In this document: positions 30,147 to 43,435 of the stretch, piece by piece
How positions within the stretch are numbered: the first letter of the stretch is position 1
How the letters are laid out: each line of letters starts with the position of its first letter
Assembly: GCA_025093985.1 (NCBI GenBank)
Contig: JACAAK010000003.1
Coordinates: forward strand, 1,364,001-1,428,000
Direction: 5' to 3'
Source: Calvatia gigantea
Taxonomy: Eukaryota > Basidiomycota > Agaricomycetes > Agaricales > Lycoperdaceae
Length of the DNA: 64,000 bases
Made by a program: the position numbers and the translations under genes
Notes under the pieces: model-generated
Told to the model about the DNA's origin: nothing
Database searches by the model: none
The model's input: only the letters and a program-made list of their open reading frames with translations

Positions 30147-33105
30147 ATGAGCCGCAGGCCACCCAGCTCATTGAACAACCTGTGGGCCAACAATCCAGTA
30201 CTGCCGCAATCGTCCCCAGACCCTATCTCGCGCATTTTGGGTGTGAGCTCTCAGCAGCTACAGCCTCACTACCAAACCTGTGCCTTGACCCAGGCTTCTT
30301 CTGGAGAGGGCACGCACCAATGATATGCTGCCATACTGATCATGGCACAGCCGCCATCAACAGCCTCCTCGAGCGGAACTGCCCGACCTCAGTCTCGTGC
30401 TCCCTCTCGTGCATCCTCCCCCTCTCCTATGCCGATGGAGACTGCGGACCCATTCTTCGATGATGAGGATGAGGTGGTGGCCCCTGGGGCTGCTGCTTCT
30501 GTGATTGTCACTGATCTCCCTGGGAGCTCCACTGGCAGGGAAATGTCGGTGGAGTCGTTAGGCGATATGGAGTATGCTCCATCCATTGTGGTGCTGGCGG
30601 GTGACTGAGAGCACCTTGCTGTGGACGTCGAGGGCACAGCCAAATCCCTGCACAACTTGGCCTCTTGGTTCAGGTCTGTGCATGCTATGCCGCTTAATGC
30701 GGAGTCTACCACAGTGGTACTGGGTGCCACCTTGGTGTTCATTCAGTCCCTGTCCAACAATGGCTGGTTGGATTGCTCTCCAACTGGTCAATCCAATCCG
30801 ACTTGGCTTGGGGGTCATGCTGTGGCCAACATTGCCTCTCACTATGCTCAACCCCTGCCAGCCAGGAGAGCTACTCCTCCACCTCAGCCATCCGGCTCAG
30901 GTGACGCTGATGCTGACATGGGAGGCTCCACGCCTAGATTGGGTAGATTGAAGCCGGTTAGAGCTCCCATGCCACTCCCTCTGTTTCAATCCATCCGTCC
31001 CACTTGTCGTGAGTGGGATCTAGTCGAGTCAATCTGAAAGAACATAGAGGTGAAGCGTATTGCCCTGCAGCAGCAACGGAGGAGTGCCCTGGTCCAACCT
31101 GGCCCAGTGCGCCCTCTCAACATCACCAAGAAGAAGGTAGCACTGTCGTCATACGCACAGACTGTCTCCTCCTCTGGTAAGGGCAAGGCTGCCCAGATCC
31201 CTGTGGTCATGGCTGTGTGAGTTGCGCAGTCATTCCCAGAGCTTGAACCCAAGTGAGTCGTTGCCATGGCTCGCAAGGTGGAACCCTCAGCACAAGGTAA
31301 ATCCAAGTGCCCCAATAATGTCACAGCTAGTCCCAACCATCGATAACTCCTCATGACAGCAGTGGCTGTGCTGGAAGGCTCCCCCCACCCTCAAACTAAT
31401 CACTTCGTTGAGGTCATCAACAGGGGTCTTGTCCAGGCTCAGGTCTGCTGTAGGATTGAGTCTGTTTGCTTGAGCATGGCCAACGTGTGGTCCCTGCTCA
31501 CTAACTATGCTTCCACTCTGAAGGATGTTGCCATTATCGACAAATGGGCTCACAAGGCGGTGGCTGAGGGCGTTAAGCTCCAGCTCCGTGTCCCTGACTC
31601 CACATCCTATATTAGGATTGTGGATATCCCTTTTATCGATGAGCTAGGCCGCAAGGCCATGACCGTCGAACGTCTCCTGGGCCACCTCTTGAAGTCTCCG
31701 CACTGCGAGGACTTCGCCATGCTGTCCCATACCCCACGCATCTTGCGCAATTCCACCAGCTCTGACACGTGCACAGCCTGGCTCGACCTAGCCAATTCCA
31801 AGACTGGCACCCGGATGAAGTGCCTGGTAGGGCGCACTGTCCAAATTGGAACCCACTCCTGCTGTATGCAGCAGGCTTCCGGCCATACCAGGGTCCCCTG
31901 GTGTCAGCGATGCTGGTACTGGGGCCACCCCACTGCTATCTGTCGGTCCTGCTCGAACTGATGCCCTATCTGCACTGGGCCTCACACTGCTGAGAACCAC
32001 TGCACTGTTGCTGGTTGTTGCCATCCTAAGGATCTCAACAAGGCTACCCCAGAGGGACAACTGTGTCCCCACAAATTCAAGTGTCTGAACTGTGGTGGTG
32101 ACCACCGTGTGGACTCCCACTCCTGCCAGCTTTGGTTTTTTTTTTTTTTTTTTTTTAAATTCATGGCTTGCGCCAATTTATAATATGGTGCCCAATCGCA
32201 GTCTGCATGTAGCTAAGTACAAAGCCCCAACTACAAAGTCTGATGAGTTGAGAGTAATCTACTGTTCAGAGGCAACCCAACCCAACCCAAGCATTAACCC
32301 AGACCAGACCAGACCCCCCCCTACTTGATAAATTCACCAGTTGCCCAAAATGCCCATCACACTGAAGAAGACCCAGTTGCCCAGGGCTTGTGGTGTACAC
32401 CCAGTAACGCACCGTTGCCGCGTGACGGTGCTCTGATCATCCCTCAAGAGGTGGACCCAGTGGCAACAGCGGCCGAGTGTCCTCAGGGGGACAGGTGTAG
32501 TCAGGAGAGCCAGTGCAAGGAGCCCTCGCTTGGAGCCACCTTACCCCCAGCTTCCCAGATGAAAGGGTATCAGCCCAGCCCTGATCTAGAGCAACCCAGC
32601 AGGCAGGGTAGCAACTCAAAGCGTCGCCTAGACGGCGCCCAAGAAAGCAGCTGAGCAGGACGAACCTGCACCGCCACCCAGGGACCCCACCCCCATTATT
32701 TTATGCCTTTGCCCCCCATAAGGCCCCCAACCAGGCCCAGGGAAGGAGCATCACCTGCCAAGGCCGGAAGCACCCCCCAGGGACCCCACCCCTGTTACCT
32801 TACGACTTCTCCACCCAGCAGGCCAGAAGACCAATGACCCCGCAGGAGCCCCCCGCACACGCCAGCTCAGCCGATCCCAGCATCATCTGGTTTGAATGCA
32901 AAAGCCCCAGAGTTTGCATTCAAGAAGTCAATCAGCTCACAAATAGTCTGAGGAGGTCTGTCAAGTTCCCTCTTGTGGCTGCCAGCTTTGGTGTCACCAG
33001 TATGAGGCCGAGTGGGTCAAAGAGCATTATAGAAAGGTGAGTGAACATCGTCTCTCGAGGATGGCATCACGATCTGCTGATAACACTTCAGCATCCATGC
33101 AATGA
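30147..33105 (+). pseudogene. LINE-p ORF1, stop-riddled and split by LINE-q
   Basis: ORF1 runs from ATG 30147 (MSRRPPSSLNNLW) to TGA 33103-33105, interrupted by LINE-q at 32136-32978. The domain content matches LINE-e: a Ser/Pro-rich acidic N-terminus, a central conserved domain and three zinc motifs (CQRCWYWGHPTAIC and on). There are several stops, among them TGA near 30324 and 31035-31037; the latter is shared with two other copies. Confidence 0.87.
32136..32978 (-). mobile_element. LINE-q: antisense 5'-truncated LINE nested in LINE-p
   Basis: On the minus strand this carries the last ~33 codons of ORF2, then 3' UTR and poly(A) (T run 32136-32156 on plus). It is flanked by CTGCCAGCTTTGG at 32123-32135 and 32979-32991, a 13-bp target duplication in the zinc-finger part of LINE-p ORF1. 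Confidence 0.93.
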
Positions 33106-36041
33106 ACCCCGAGCCTGATGAGTTGAGGTGTTTCGTGAAGGGGAAAATATGTATACTGTCATTTAACATAGCAAAGAATTATGCGTTATTGGACACATTG
33201 CTAGAGTCTGAAAAAGATAACTTCAACATCATTTTCATCCAGGAACCGCCCTGGCGAATGATAAGATCCACCCTCTCGACACTTGATGCTGAGGGTGAGC
33301 CTATCATCAGAGCACCTAAGTACCCTGAGTGGTTGTATATGGTGAGGCTGGCCTTCTCTGTGGAGGAATGAGATCGTCCACATGTTATGGCTTATGTCCA
33401 CATGCGGATTAAGAGACTGAGGCCCTCGCTTAGGTGGGACCTTATTGATCACCAGGATGTGATGGTCATCACCATCTTCAACCACAGTCGGGAGTGCCAC
33501 TTCATGAATGTTTATTCTGATGATGAGCACACTGCGATCAGGCTTCTCTATGAGAAGTGTGATTCCTTACCCCAGATACATTACATGGGAGGTGATTTTA
33601 ATTGCCATTCGCGTGAGTGGGACAATAATGTTCCGCATCACCACTGACCTGCCCAGCAGCTTGTGGAGGCTGCTGATGACCTTGGCCTTGGGATCTGGTT
33701 GCCAGATTCCAGGGCTTCTACTCATGTACCTTGAGATCTGACCAAATGCCAATCAGTGATTGATCTGATCTTTATCTCCGATCTTAGGTGGCGCATCATG
33801 CGTCCCCAGATCAGATTGGATCTGACAGGCCCATCGGACTATCATCTGCTGTCTGTTGTGATCCCTATCCGCCCTGAAGACATCACAAATGTCAGAAGGG
33901 CATTTTCCAAGAACTCGGCAGCGACTGCAGAATTGCGGTTCCTGGATGAGATCAGAGAAGGGGTATATGGTCTTTGGGATCATCCCCTCAACTCAGCATG
34001 GGATGTTAATGTCCTGGCATCGGCTATTGGGTCGGTGTTCTCTGCAGCGTGGCACCACCACACTGTGGAGGTGCACATATCCACAAAATCTCAGCCCTGG
34101 TGGGATGAGGATTGCAAGGTTGCCCTTCAGGCTTACAGGGGTTCCTTAGACCCTGTGGACTGGAAGGCATTTTGATGTGTTGTCGCGTCTAAGAAGCACA
34201 AGTTCTTCAATGAGAAGATCGAGGAAATTGCTGAGACCAACAAGCACCCCTGGGACCTAATGGAATGGGTCAAGGCATGCAAGTTGCCTGCATGTGAGGC
34301 TATCTCCTATCGGGGCGAGCCTTGTCACACTATAGACTCCCTGTGGGAGGCCCTTCACAGTACTTACAACTCTGCCTCTGGGCAGGAATGTAATACTCCC
34401 ATCATTGATCCGCTCCCTATGCTTCCGTGGCAGGAATGGGTAGACTTCTTGGACAAAGAGCTGGTGGACACACTGTCTGCCTGCTCCAAAGTCTCTGCAC
34501 CAGGCCCCGACCACGTTACATGGCAGATGCTCAAACAGATTGTGTTAGGGGATGCCCTGCCGGTCTTCGTACATCTAGCCAGTGCCTGCGCTCGCCTAGG
34601 CTGCTGGCCAGAGTACTTTAAGAAATCTATGTTGGTTATTATCCCTAAGCCAGGTAAGCCTGCATACTCCACACCCAAGGCCTTTAGGCCCATTGTTCTT
34701 CTCAACACATTGGGCAAGCTGTTTGAGAAAATGATTGCAACTAGGCTCCAGTTTGACTCTGTCAAATTTGGGGTCTTTCATCCTAACCAGCTCGGGAGTG
34801 TGATCCAGAGATCCACCGAAGATGCTGGCCTGATGCTAACCCACATCATCAGAGCGGGTTGGGCTAAAGGCCTCAGGACTAGCATTGTGGCATTTGACAT
34901 AGTGCAGTTCTTCCCTTCGTTACACCACGATATGTTGGTAGCGATACTCTGCAAGCAAGGATTTGCCCCTGAGTTGGTCAGATTCTTTGCGCACTATTTG
35001 GTAGGACGGAAGACCCAGTATTGCTGGAATTCTTTCAAGTCCGAGCCTTTTCCATTGGATGTGGGGGTAGAGCAGGGGTCTGCTCTTTCTCCCATCCTCT
35101 TAGCCTTATACATAGCCCCGCTTATGTAGCTTTTTGACAGGGAGGCGTCATGTCTTGGGACAACTCTTCTGTCATATGTTGATAATGGTACCATTGTTGC
35201 CCAGTCCAAGGACTGGAAATCTAACCTTGTGGCTCTCAAAGAGGCATATGGTATTATATTTCGGCTCTTTGAGCATTTTGCCTTGGTACTTGAGCACGAC
35301 AAGTCTGAGGTATTTCACTTCTCCCATAAGCATGGGGATGATAATCTGCCTATTGACCTGGGCTTTGCCCCATTCACTGGTGATACACCACTTCGGCCCA
35401 AGTCCTATTGGAGGTACTTGGGTTTCTATTTTGACCGTGCCCTTACATTTAAGGAGCACATTTGGTACTACTCTACCAAGGCTCTCTCTACGGTGAAAGC
35501 CATGAAGATGCTTGGTAACTCTATGAGGGGCCATCATGCTGTCCACCGGCATGTCACCTCATTCCCTCAGGTCACTTGCAGCCCAAGGCCATTTACTTCT
35601 ATTGCCCACCTCCATAGGGAAGCGGTCAATGATGCTCTGGAGTCATGGTGCCAGCTGTACTCTACCCTGTCTTATAAGGGGCGCAGTAATATGGATTTGG
35701 CCTTGGGGGCTGATCTGTCTAACTTGGGGAAGCCGACCTACCTTTCTGGTGGGCCTTGGCTCCCTCATGTTAGCGGCTCTAACTCGCTCTGTACAAGGGC
35801 CATGTGTGGCGTAACTGGTCATGCCCCGATTGGATTGTATCGCATATGATTCTTTCCTAATGAAAGCATAAGCTGCTCGTGTGGCGCTGCTCTTGAGGGA
35901 TGCTATCACATATTTGTCAGGTGTCCCAACCACAAACAGGAGCTTAATAGACCTCCTCAGACCATTTGTGAGCTAATTGATTTCCTGAACGCGAACCCGG
36001 GGGCCTTTGCATTCAGACCAGATGATGCTGGGATCAGCTGA
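33102..36041 (+). pseudogene. LINE-p ORF2: EN and RT, RNase H deleted
   Basis: ORF2 starts at ATG 33102 overlapping the ORF1 TGA (ATGA). The complete APE domain is recognisable: NIIFIQEPPWR, HYMGGDFNCHSREWDN and the counterpart of SDHHP changed to GPSDYHLLS. RT has FDIVQFFPSLHHDM and a mutated YVDD box (YVDNG, near 35180). Stops include TGA near 33369, 33646, 33735 and 34175 and TAG at 35127-35129; most TGAs replace CGA. At ~35530 GNSMRG jumps to HHAVHRHVTSFP, which removes RNase H. The stop is at 36039-36041. Confidence 0.88.
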
Positions 36042-36771
36042 GTTGGCATGTGCGGGGGGTTCCTGCGGGGTCGCTGGTCTTCTGGCCTTCTGGGCGGAGA
36101 AGTCTTAAGGCAACAGGGGTGGGGTCCCTGGAGGGAGCCTCCAGCCTTGTGCTGGTGGTTCTTCTTTCCTGGGCTTGGTCTGGGACTTCTTGGGGGATGA
36201 AGGCATAAAATAACGGGGGTGGGGTCCCCGGGTGGCGGTGCAGGTTTGTCCTGCTAAACCATTTTCTTGGGTGTCGTTTAGGCAGTGCTTCAAGTTGCTA
36301 CCCTGTCCACTGGGTTGTTCTAGGTCGGGTTTGGGCTAATACCCTCTCGTCTGGGGAGTTGAGGGTAAGGCAGCTCCAAGCAGGGGCTTCTTGCACTGGC
36401 TCTCCTGACTATACCTGTCCCCCTGAGGGCACTCGGCCGCCGTTGCCGCTGGGGCCACCTCTTGAGGGATAATCAGGGCACCATTGCGTCACGATGGTGC
36501 ATCACTGGGTATACACCACAAGACCTGGGCAACTGGGTCTTCTTCAGTGTGATGGGCATTTTGGGCCACCAGGGTAGCTTATTCAGTAGGGGGCAGCTTG
36601 GGTCGGGCTGGGCTGAACTGCTTGGGCTGGGTTGGGCTGTTTGTGAAAGGTAGATTACTCTTAACTCATTGAACAATGTAGTTAGGGTCTTTGTACTTTG
36701 CTACACATGGACTGCAATCAGGCACCACGTTATAAATTGGCGCAAGCCTTGATTTAAAAAAAAAAAAAAAA

Positions 36772-37096
36772 TATCAGTATGTCAGGTTTGGGGTTTACTG
36801 TATTGTGCAGATGCTGAAGTGTTATTAGTGGATCATGATACAGCTCAGAAGAAACAGTGTTCACTCACCTTTCTGTAATGCTCCTTGATCCACTCAGCCT
36901 CATACCGGTGGTGCCAGAGCTGGCAGGAGTGCAAGTCTGTATGGTGATCCCCACCACAGTTCAGGCACTTAAAATGATGAGGGCATGGTTGGCCTTCTGG
37001 AGTAGCCTTGGTGACATCACAAGGATGGTAGCAGCCAGTGACAGCACAGTGGTTCTCAGCTGTGTGAGGCCCAGTGCAGATGGGACACTGGTTCGA
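36772..37096 (-). pseudogene. LINE-r ORF1 C-terminal fragment
   Basis: Minus-strand ORF1 sequence has CPICTGPHTAENHC, CLNCGGDHHTDLHSC and EAEWIKEHYRKVSEH. It is decayed around the ORF1/ORF2 junction. Confidence 0.82.
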
Positions 37097-38233
37097 GTTC
37101 CATCCAGGAACTTCCCTGGTGAATAATAAGGTCTGCCCCCTCTGCACATAATGCCAAGGGTGATGCAGTCATTGGAGCACCAAAGCACCCTGAGTGGTTG
37201 TATATAGTGCGGCCTGGCTCTCTCATGTTAACGGCCCTAACTCACTCTGTGTGAGGGCCATGTGTGCTGTTACAGGGCATGCTCTGATCGGGTCGTACCA
37301 CGTACAATTCTTTTCTAACGAAAGTGTTGGCTGTTTGTGTGGCGCCGCTCTCGAGGGGTGCTATCACATATTTGTCAGGTGTCCCAACCACAAGAGGGAA
37401 CTTGACAGACCTCCTCAGACCATTTGTGAGCTAATTGACTTCTTGAATGCAAACCCTGGGGCTTTTGCATTCAAACCAGATGATGCTGGGATCAGCTGAG
37501 CTGGCACGTGCGGGGGGCTCCTACAGGGTCATTGGTCTTCTGGCCTGCTGGGTGGAGAAGTCGTAAGGTAACAGGGGTAGGGTCCCTGGAGAGTGCTTCC
37601 GGCCTTGGTGGGTGGTACTCCTTCCCTGGGCCTGGTTGGGGGCTTCGCGGGGGGTGAAAGCATAAAATAACGGGGGTGGGGTCTCTGGGTGGCGGTACAG
37701 GTTCGTCCTGCTCAGCTGCTTTCTTGGGTGCCGTCTAGGCGACGCTTTGAGTTGCTACCCTGCCCGCTGGGTTGCTCTGGATTAGGGCTGGGCTGATACC
37801 CTTTCATCTGGGAAGCTGGGGGTAAGGTGGCTCCAAGCAGGGGCTCCTTGCACTGGCTCTCCTGACTACACCTGTCCCCCTGAGGGCACTCGGCTACCAT
37901 TGCCGCTGGGTCCGCCTCTTGAGGGATGATCAGGGCACTGTTGCATGGCAATGGTGCATCACTGGGTGTACACCACAAGCCCTGGGCAACTGGGTCTTCT
38001 TCAGTGTGATGGGCATTTTGGGCAACTGGTGAATTTATCAAGTAGGGGGGGGTCTGGTCTGGTCTGGGTTAACGCTTGGGTTGGGTTGGGTTGCCTCCGA
38101 ACAGTAGATTACTCTCAACTCATCAGACTTTGTAGTTGGGGTTTTTGTACTTAGCTACATGTGGACTGCGATCGGGCACTGTGTTATAAATTGGTGCAAG
38201 CTATGAATTTAAAAAAAAAAAAAAAAAAAAAAA
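37097..38233 (+). mobile_element. LINE-s: EN piece fused to ORF2 end, 3' UTR, poly(A)
   Basis: About 100 nt of endonuclease sequence (around the EPPW motif and HPEWLY) is joined at ~37202 to the ORF2 C-terminus (37203-37499, LSHVNGPNSLCVRAM to DDAGIS). The usual 3' UTR and poly(A) at 38211-38233 follow. This is an internally deleted LINE. Confidence 0.82.
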
Positions 38234-39212
38234 CATGCTCCTTAAATGTAAGGGCATGGTCGAAGTAGAAACCCAAATACCTCCAATAGGGCTTGGGTTG
38301 AAGCAGTGTATCACCAGTGAATGGGGCAAAGCCTAGGTCAATTGGCGGATTATCATCCCCGTGCTTGCAGGAAAAGTGAAAAACCTCAGACTTGTCATGT
38401 TCAAGTACCAAGGCGAAATGCTCAAAGAGCCTGAATATAATACCATATGCCTCCTTAAGAGTCACAAGGTTAGAATTCCAGTCCTTAGACTGGGCAATGA
38501 TGGTACCATCATCGACATATAACAGAAGGGTCATCCCTAGACATGACACCTCCCTGTCGAAAAGCCACATTAGCGGAGCTATGTATAAGGCTGATAGGAT
38601 GGGGGAGAGGGCAGAACCCTGCCCTACCCCCACGTCAGATGGAAATGGCTCGGACTTGAAAGAGTCCCAACAATACTGGGTCTTCCGTCCTACCAAGTAG
38701 TGCGCAAAGAACTCAACCAACTCAGGGGTGAATCCTTGCTTGCAGAGTATTGCAACCAGCATATCATGGTGCAATGATGGAAAGAACTGCGTTATGTCAA
38801 ATGCCACAATGCTAGTCCTGAGGCCCTTAGCCCAACCCGCTCTTACAATGTGGGTCAGCATTAGGCCAGCATCTTCAGTGGACCGTTGGATCACACCTCT
38901 GAGCTAATTAGAGTGAAAGACCCCAAATTTGACAGAGTCAAACTGGAGCCTAGTTGCGATCATTTTCTCAAACAGCTTACCCAGCATATTGAGAAGAACT
39001 ATAGGCCTGAAGGCCTTGGGCGTAGAGTATGCAGGCTTATCTGGCTTAGGGATAATAACCAACATAGATTCTTTGAAATACTCTGGCCAGCAGCCTAGAT
39101 GAATACAGGCACTAGCTAGATGTACAAAGATCGGCAGGGCATCCCCAAGCACGATCTGTTTGAGCATCCTCCACATAACATGGTCGGGGCCCAGAGCAGA
39201 GACTTTGGAGCA
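38234..39212 (-). pseudogene. LINE-t RT fragment
   Basis: Minus-strand RT runs from GPDHVMWRMLKQIV through FDITQFFPSLHHDML, the intact LLYVDDGTI box and LALVLEHDKSEVFHF to the thumb. There is a stop/frame break near 38900. It is cut on the low side by the LINE-s poly(A) and on the high side by LINE-u. Confidence 0.85.
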
Positions 39213-39558
39213 GGGCATTCAGCCACCACTGCTGTTGGGTCTGCCTCTTGAGAGATGATCAGGGCACTGCTGCTCTGTGGCAATGCGTCACTGGGTGTAC
39301 ACCACAAGACCTGGGCAACTGGGTCTTCTACAGTGTGATGGGCATGTTGGGAAACTGGGGATCTTATAAGTAGGGAGTGGTCTGGTTCGGTTTGGGTGGG
39401 TGACTGCTTGGGCTGGGTTGGGCTGCTTGTGAATGTAGTTTACTCTCAACTCATTGAACTTTGTAGTTGGGGCTTTGTACTTGGCTACACACGGACTGCG
39501 ATTGGGCACCACATTATAAATTGGCGCAAGCCATGATTTAAAATAAAAAATAAAAAAA
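39213..39558 (+). mobile_element. LINE-u 3' UTR fragment
   Basis: The 3' UTR from GGGCATTCAGCC to an interrupted A tail (39538-39558) includes the GGTGTACACC palindrome and the ATAAATTGGCGCAAGCC end motif. Confidence 0.85.
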
Positions 39559-40493
39559 TGTGCCAATTAGATTGTACAGAGTGTGGTTCTTTCCAAATAA
39601 AGGCATTGGTTGTTTATGTGGCACTGCTCTTGAGGGGTGCTATCATATTTTTGTCCAGTGCCCTCTCCACAAGAGGGACTTGGACAGACCTCCTCAGACC
39701 ATTTGTGAGCTGATTTATTTTCTGGAGGCAAACCCAGGTGCATTTGCCTTCAGACCAGATAATTTTTTTTTTTTTTTTTAAATCAAGGCTTGCACCAATT
39801 TATAACGTGGTGCCTGATTGCAGTCCATGTGTAGCAAAGTACAAAGACCCTAACTACATTGTTCAATGAGTTAAGAGTAATCTACCTTTCACAAACAGCC
39901 CAACCCAGCCCAAGCAGTTCAGCCCAGCCCGACCCAAGCTGCCCCCTACTGAATAAGCTACCCTGGTGGCCCAAAATGCCCATCACACTGAAGAAGACCC
40001 AGTTGCCCAGGTCTTGTGGTGTATACCCAGTGATGCACCATCGTGACGCAATGGTGCCCTGATTATCCCTCAAGAGGTGGCCCCAGCGGCAACGGTGGCC
40101 AAGTGCCCTCAGGGGAACAGGTATAGTCAGGAGAGCCAGTGCAAGAAGCCCCTGCTTGGAGCTGCCTTACCCTCAACTCCCCAGACGAGAGGGTATTAGC
40201 CCAAACCCGACCTAGAACAACCCAGTGGACAGGGTAGCAACTTGAAGCACTGCCTAAACGACACCCAAGAAAATGGTTTAGCAGGACAAACCTGCACCGC
40301 CACCCGGGGACCCCACCCCCGTTATTTTATGCCTTCATCCCCCAAGAAGTCCCAGACCAAGCCCAGGAAAGAAGAACCACCAGCACAAGGCTGGAGGCTC
40401 CCTCCAGGGACCCCACCCCTGTTGCCTTAAGACTTCTCCGCCCAGAAGGCCAGAAGACCAGCGACCCCGCAGGAACCCCCCGCACATGCCAAC

Positions 40494-43435
40494 TCAGCTG
40501 ATCCCAGCATCATCTGGTCTGAATGCAAAGGCCCCCGGGTTCGCGTTCAGGAAATCAATTAGCTCACAAATGGTCTGAGGAGGTCTATCAAGCTCCTGTT
40601 TGTGGTTGGGACACCTGACAAATATGTGATAGCATCCCTCAAGAGCAGCGCCACATGAGCAGCTTATGCTTTTATTAGGAAAGAATCATATGCGATACAA
40701 TCCAATCGGGGCATGACCAGTTACGGCACACATGGCCCTTGTACAGAGTGAGTTAGAGCCACTAACATGAGGGAGCCAAGGCCCACCAGAAAGGTAGGTC
40801 GGCTTCCCCAAGTTAGACAGATCAGCCCCCAAGGCCAAATCCATATTACTGCGCCCCTTATAAGACAGGGTAGAGTACAGCTGGCACCATGACTCCAGAG
40901 CATCATTGACCGCTTCCCTATGGAGGTGGGCAATAGAAGTAAATGGCCTTGGGCTGCAAGTGACCTGAGGGAATGAGGTGACATGCCGGTGGACAGCATG
41001 ATGGCCCCTCATAGAGTTACCAAGCATCTTCATGGCTTTCACCGTAGAGAGAGCCTTGGTAGAGTAGTACCAAATGTGCTCCTTAAATGTAAGGGCACGG
41101 TCAAAATAGAAACCCAAGTACCTCCAATAGGACTTGGGCCAAAGTGGTGTATCACCAGTGAATGGGGCAAAGCCCAGGTCAATAGGCAGATTATCATCCC
41201 CATGCTTATGGGAGAAGTGAAATACCTCAGACTTGTCGTGCTCAAGTACCAAGGCGAAATGCTCAAAGAGCCGAAATATAATACCATATGCCTCTTTGAG
41301 AGCCACAAGGTTAGATTTCCAGTCCTTGGACTGGGCAACGTGGTACCATTATCAACATATGACAGAAGAGTTGTCCCAAGACATGACGCCTCCCTGTCAA
41401 AAAGCTACATAAGCGGGGCTATGTATAAGGCTAAGAGGACGGGAGAAAGAGCAGACCCCTGCTCTACCCCCACATCCGATGGAAAAGGCTCGGACTTGAA
41501 AGAATTCCAGCAATACTGGGTCTTCCGTCCTACCAAATAGTGCGCAAAGAATCTGACCAACTCAGGGGCAAATCCTTGCTTGCAGAGTATCGCTACCAAC
41601 ATATCGTGGTGTAACGAAGGGAAGAACTGCACTATGTCAAATGCCACAATGCTAGTCCTGAGGCCTTTAGCCCAACCCGCTCTGATGATGTGGGTTAGCA
41701 TCAGGCCAGCATCTTCGGTGGATCTCTGGATCACACCCCCAAGCTGGTTAGGATGAAAGACCCCAAATTTGACAGAGTCAAACTGGAGCCTAGTTGCAAT
41801 CATTTTCTCAAACAGCTTGCCCAATGTGTTGAGAAGAACAATGGGCCTAAAGGCCTTGGGTGTGGAGTATGCAGGCTTACCTGGCTTAGGGATAATAACC
41901 GACATAGATTTCTTAAAGTACTCTGGCCAGCAGCCTAGGTGAGCGCAGGCACTGGCTAGATGTACGAAGACCGGCAGGGCATCCCCTAACACAATCTGTT
42001 TGAGCATCTGCCATGTAACGTGGTCGGGGCCTGGTGCAGAGACTTTGGAGCAGGCAGACAGTGTGTCCACCAGCTCTTTGTCCAAGAAGTCTACCCATTC
42101 CTGCCACGGAAGCATAGGGAGCGGATCAATGATAGGGAGTATTACATTCCTGCCCAGAGGCAGAGTTGTAAGTACTGTGAAGGGCCTTCCCACAGGGAGT
42201 CTATAGTGTGACAAGGCTCGCCCCGATAGGAGATAGCCTCACATGCAGGCAACTTGCATGCCTTGACCCATTCCATTAGGTCCCAGGGGTGCTTGTTGGT
42301 CTCAGCAATTTCCTCGATCTTCTCATTGAAGAACTTGTGCTTCTTAGACGCGACAACACATCAAAATGCCTTCCAGTCCACAGGGTCTAAGGAACCCCTG
42401 TAAGCCTGAAGGGCAACCTTGCAATCCTCATCCCACCAGGGCTGAGATTTTGTGGATATGTGCACCTCCACAGTGTGGTGGTGCCACGCTGCAGAGAACA
42501 CCGACCCAATAGCCGATGCCAGGACATTAACATCCCATGCTGAGTTGAGGGGATGATCCCAAAGACCATATACCCCTTCTCTGATCTCATCCAGGAACCG
42601 CAATTCTGCAGTCGCTGCCGAGTTCTTGGAAAATGCCCTTCTGACATTTGTGATGTCTTCAGGGCAGATAGGGATCACAACAGACAGCAGATGATAGTCC
42701 GATGGGCCTGTCAGATCCGATCTGATCTGGGGACGCATGATGCGCCACCTAAGATCGGAGATAAAGATCAGATCAATCACTGATTGGCATTTGGTCAGAT
42801 CTCAAGGTACATGAGTAGAAGCCCTGGAATCTGGCAACCAGATCCCAAGGCTGAGGTCATCAGCAGCCTCCACAAGCTGCTGGACAGGTCAGTGGTGATG
42901 CGGAACATTATTGTCCCACTCACGTGAATGGCAATTAAAATCACCTCCCATGTAATGTATCTGGGGTAAGGAATCACACTTCTCATAGAGAAGCCTGATC
43001 GCAGTGTGCTCATCATTAGAATAAACATTCATGAAGTGGCACTCCCGACTGTGGTTGAAGATGGTGATGACCATCACATCCTGGTGATCAATAAGGTCCC
43101 ACCTAAGCGAGGGCCTCAGTCTCTTAATCCGCATGTGGACATAAGCCATAATATGTGGACGATCTCATTCCTCCACAGAGGAAGGCCAGCCTCACCATAT
43201 ACAACCACTCAGGGTACTTAGGTGCTCTGATGATAGGCTCACCCTCAGCATCAAGTGTCGAGGGGGTGGATCTTATCATTCGCCAGGGCGGTTCCTGGAT
43301 GAAAATGATGTTGAAGTTATCTTTTTCAGACTCTAGCAATGTGTCCAATAACGCATAATTCTTTGCTATGTTAAATGACAGTATACATATTTTCCCCTTC
43401 ACGAAACACCTCAACTCATCAGGCTCGGGGTTCAT
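40494..43435 (-). pseudogene. LINE-p' ORF2: EN and RT, RNase H deleted
   Basis: This is the mirror of 33102-36041, starting at ATG 43435 and stopping at TCA 40494-40496 on plus. EN (HYMGGDFNCHSREWDN) and RT (FDIVQFFPSLHHDM) are recognisable, with the same internal deletion near 41000. It shares most stops with arm 1. It adds small indels, for example near 41339 in the YVDD region and near 42136 (CTATCATTGATCC against CATCATTGATCC), which shift the frame. Confidence 0.87.

Larger units (their letters stand above)
30025..36771 (+). mobile_element. LINE-p: full-length composite LINE, inverted repeat arm 1
   Basis: This 6747-bp copy has the canonical 5' end (ACCTTCC at 30025), ORF1, ORF2, 3' UTR and poly(A) at 36756-36771. 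It carries an antisense LINE (LINE-q, 32136-32978) in ORF1. It also has an internal deletion at ~35530 that removes RNase H. The same composite is found inverted at 39763-46514. Left and right flanks are different antisense LINE pieces, with no clear target duplication. Confidence 0.92.
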
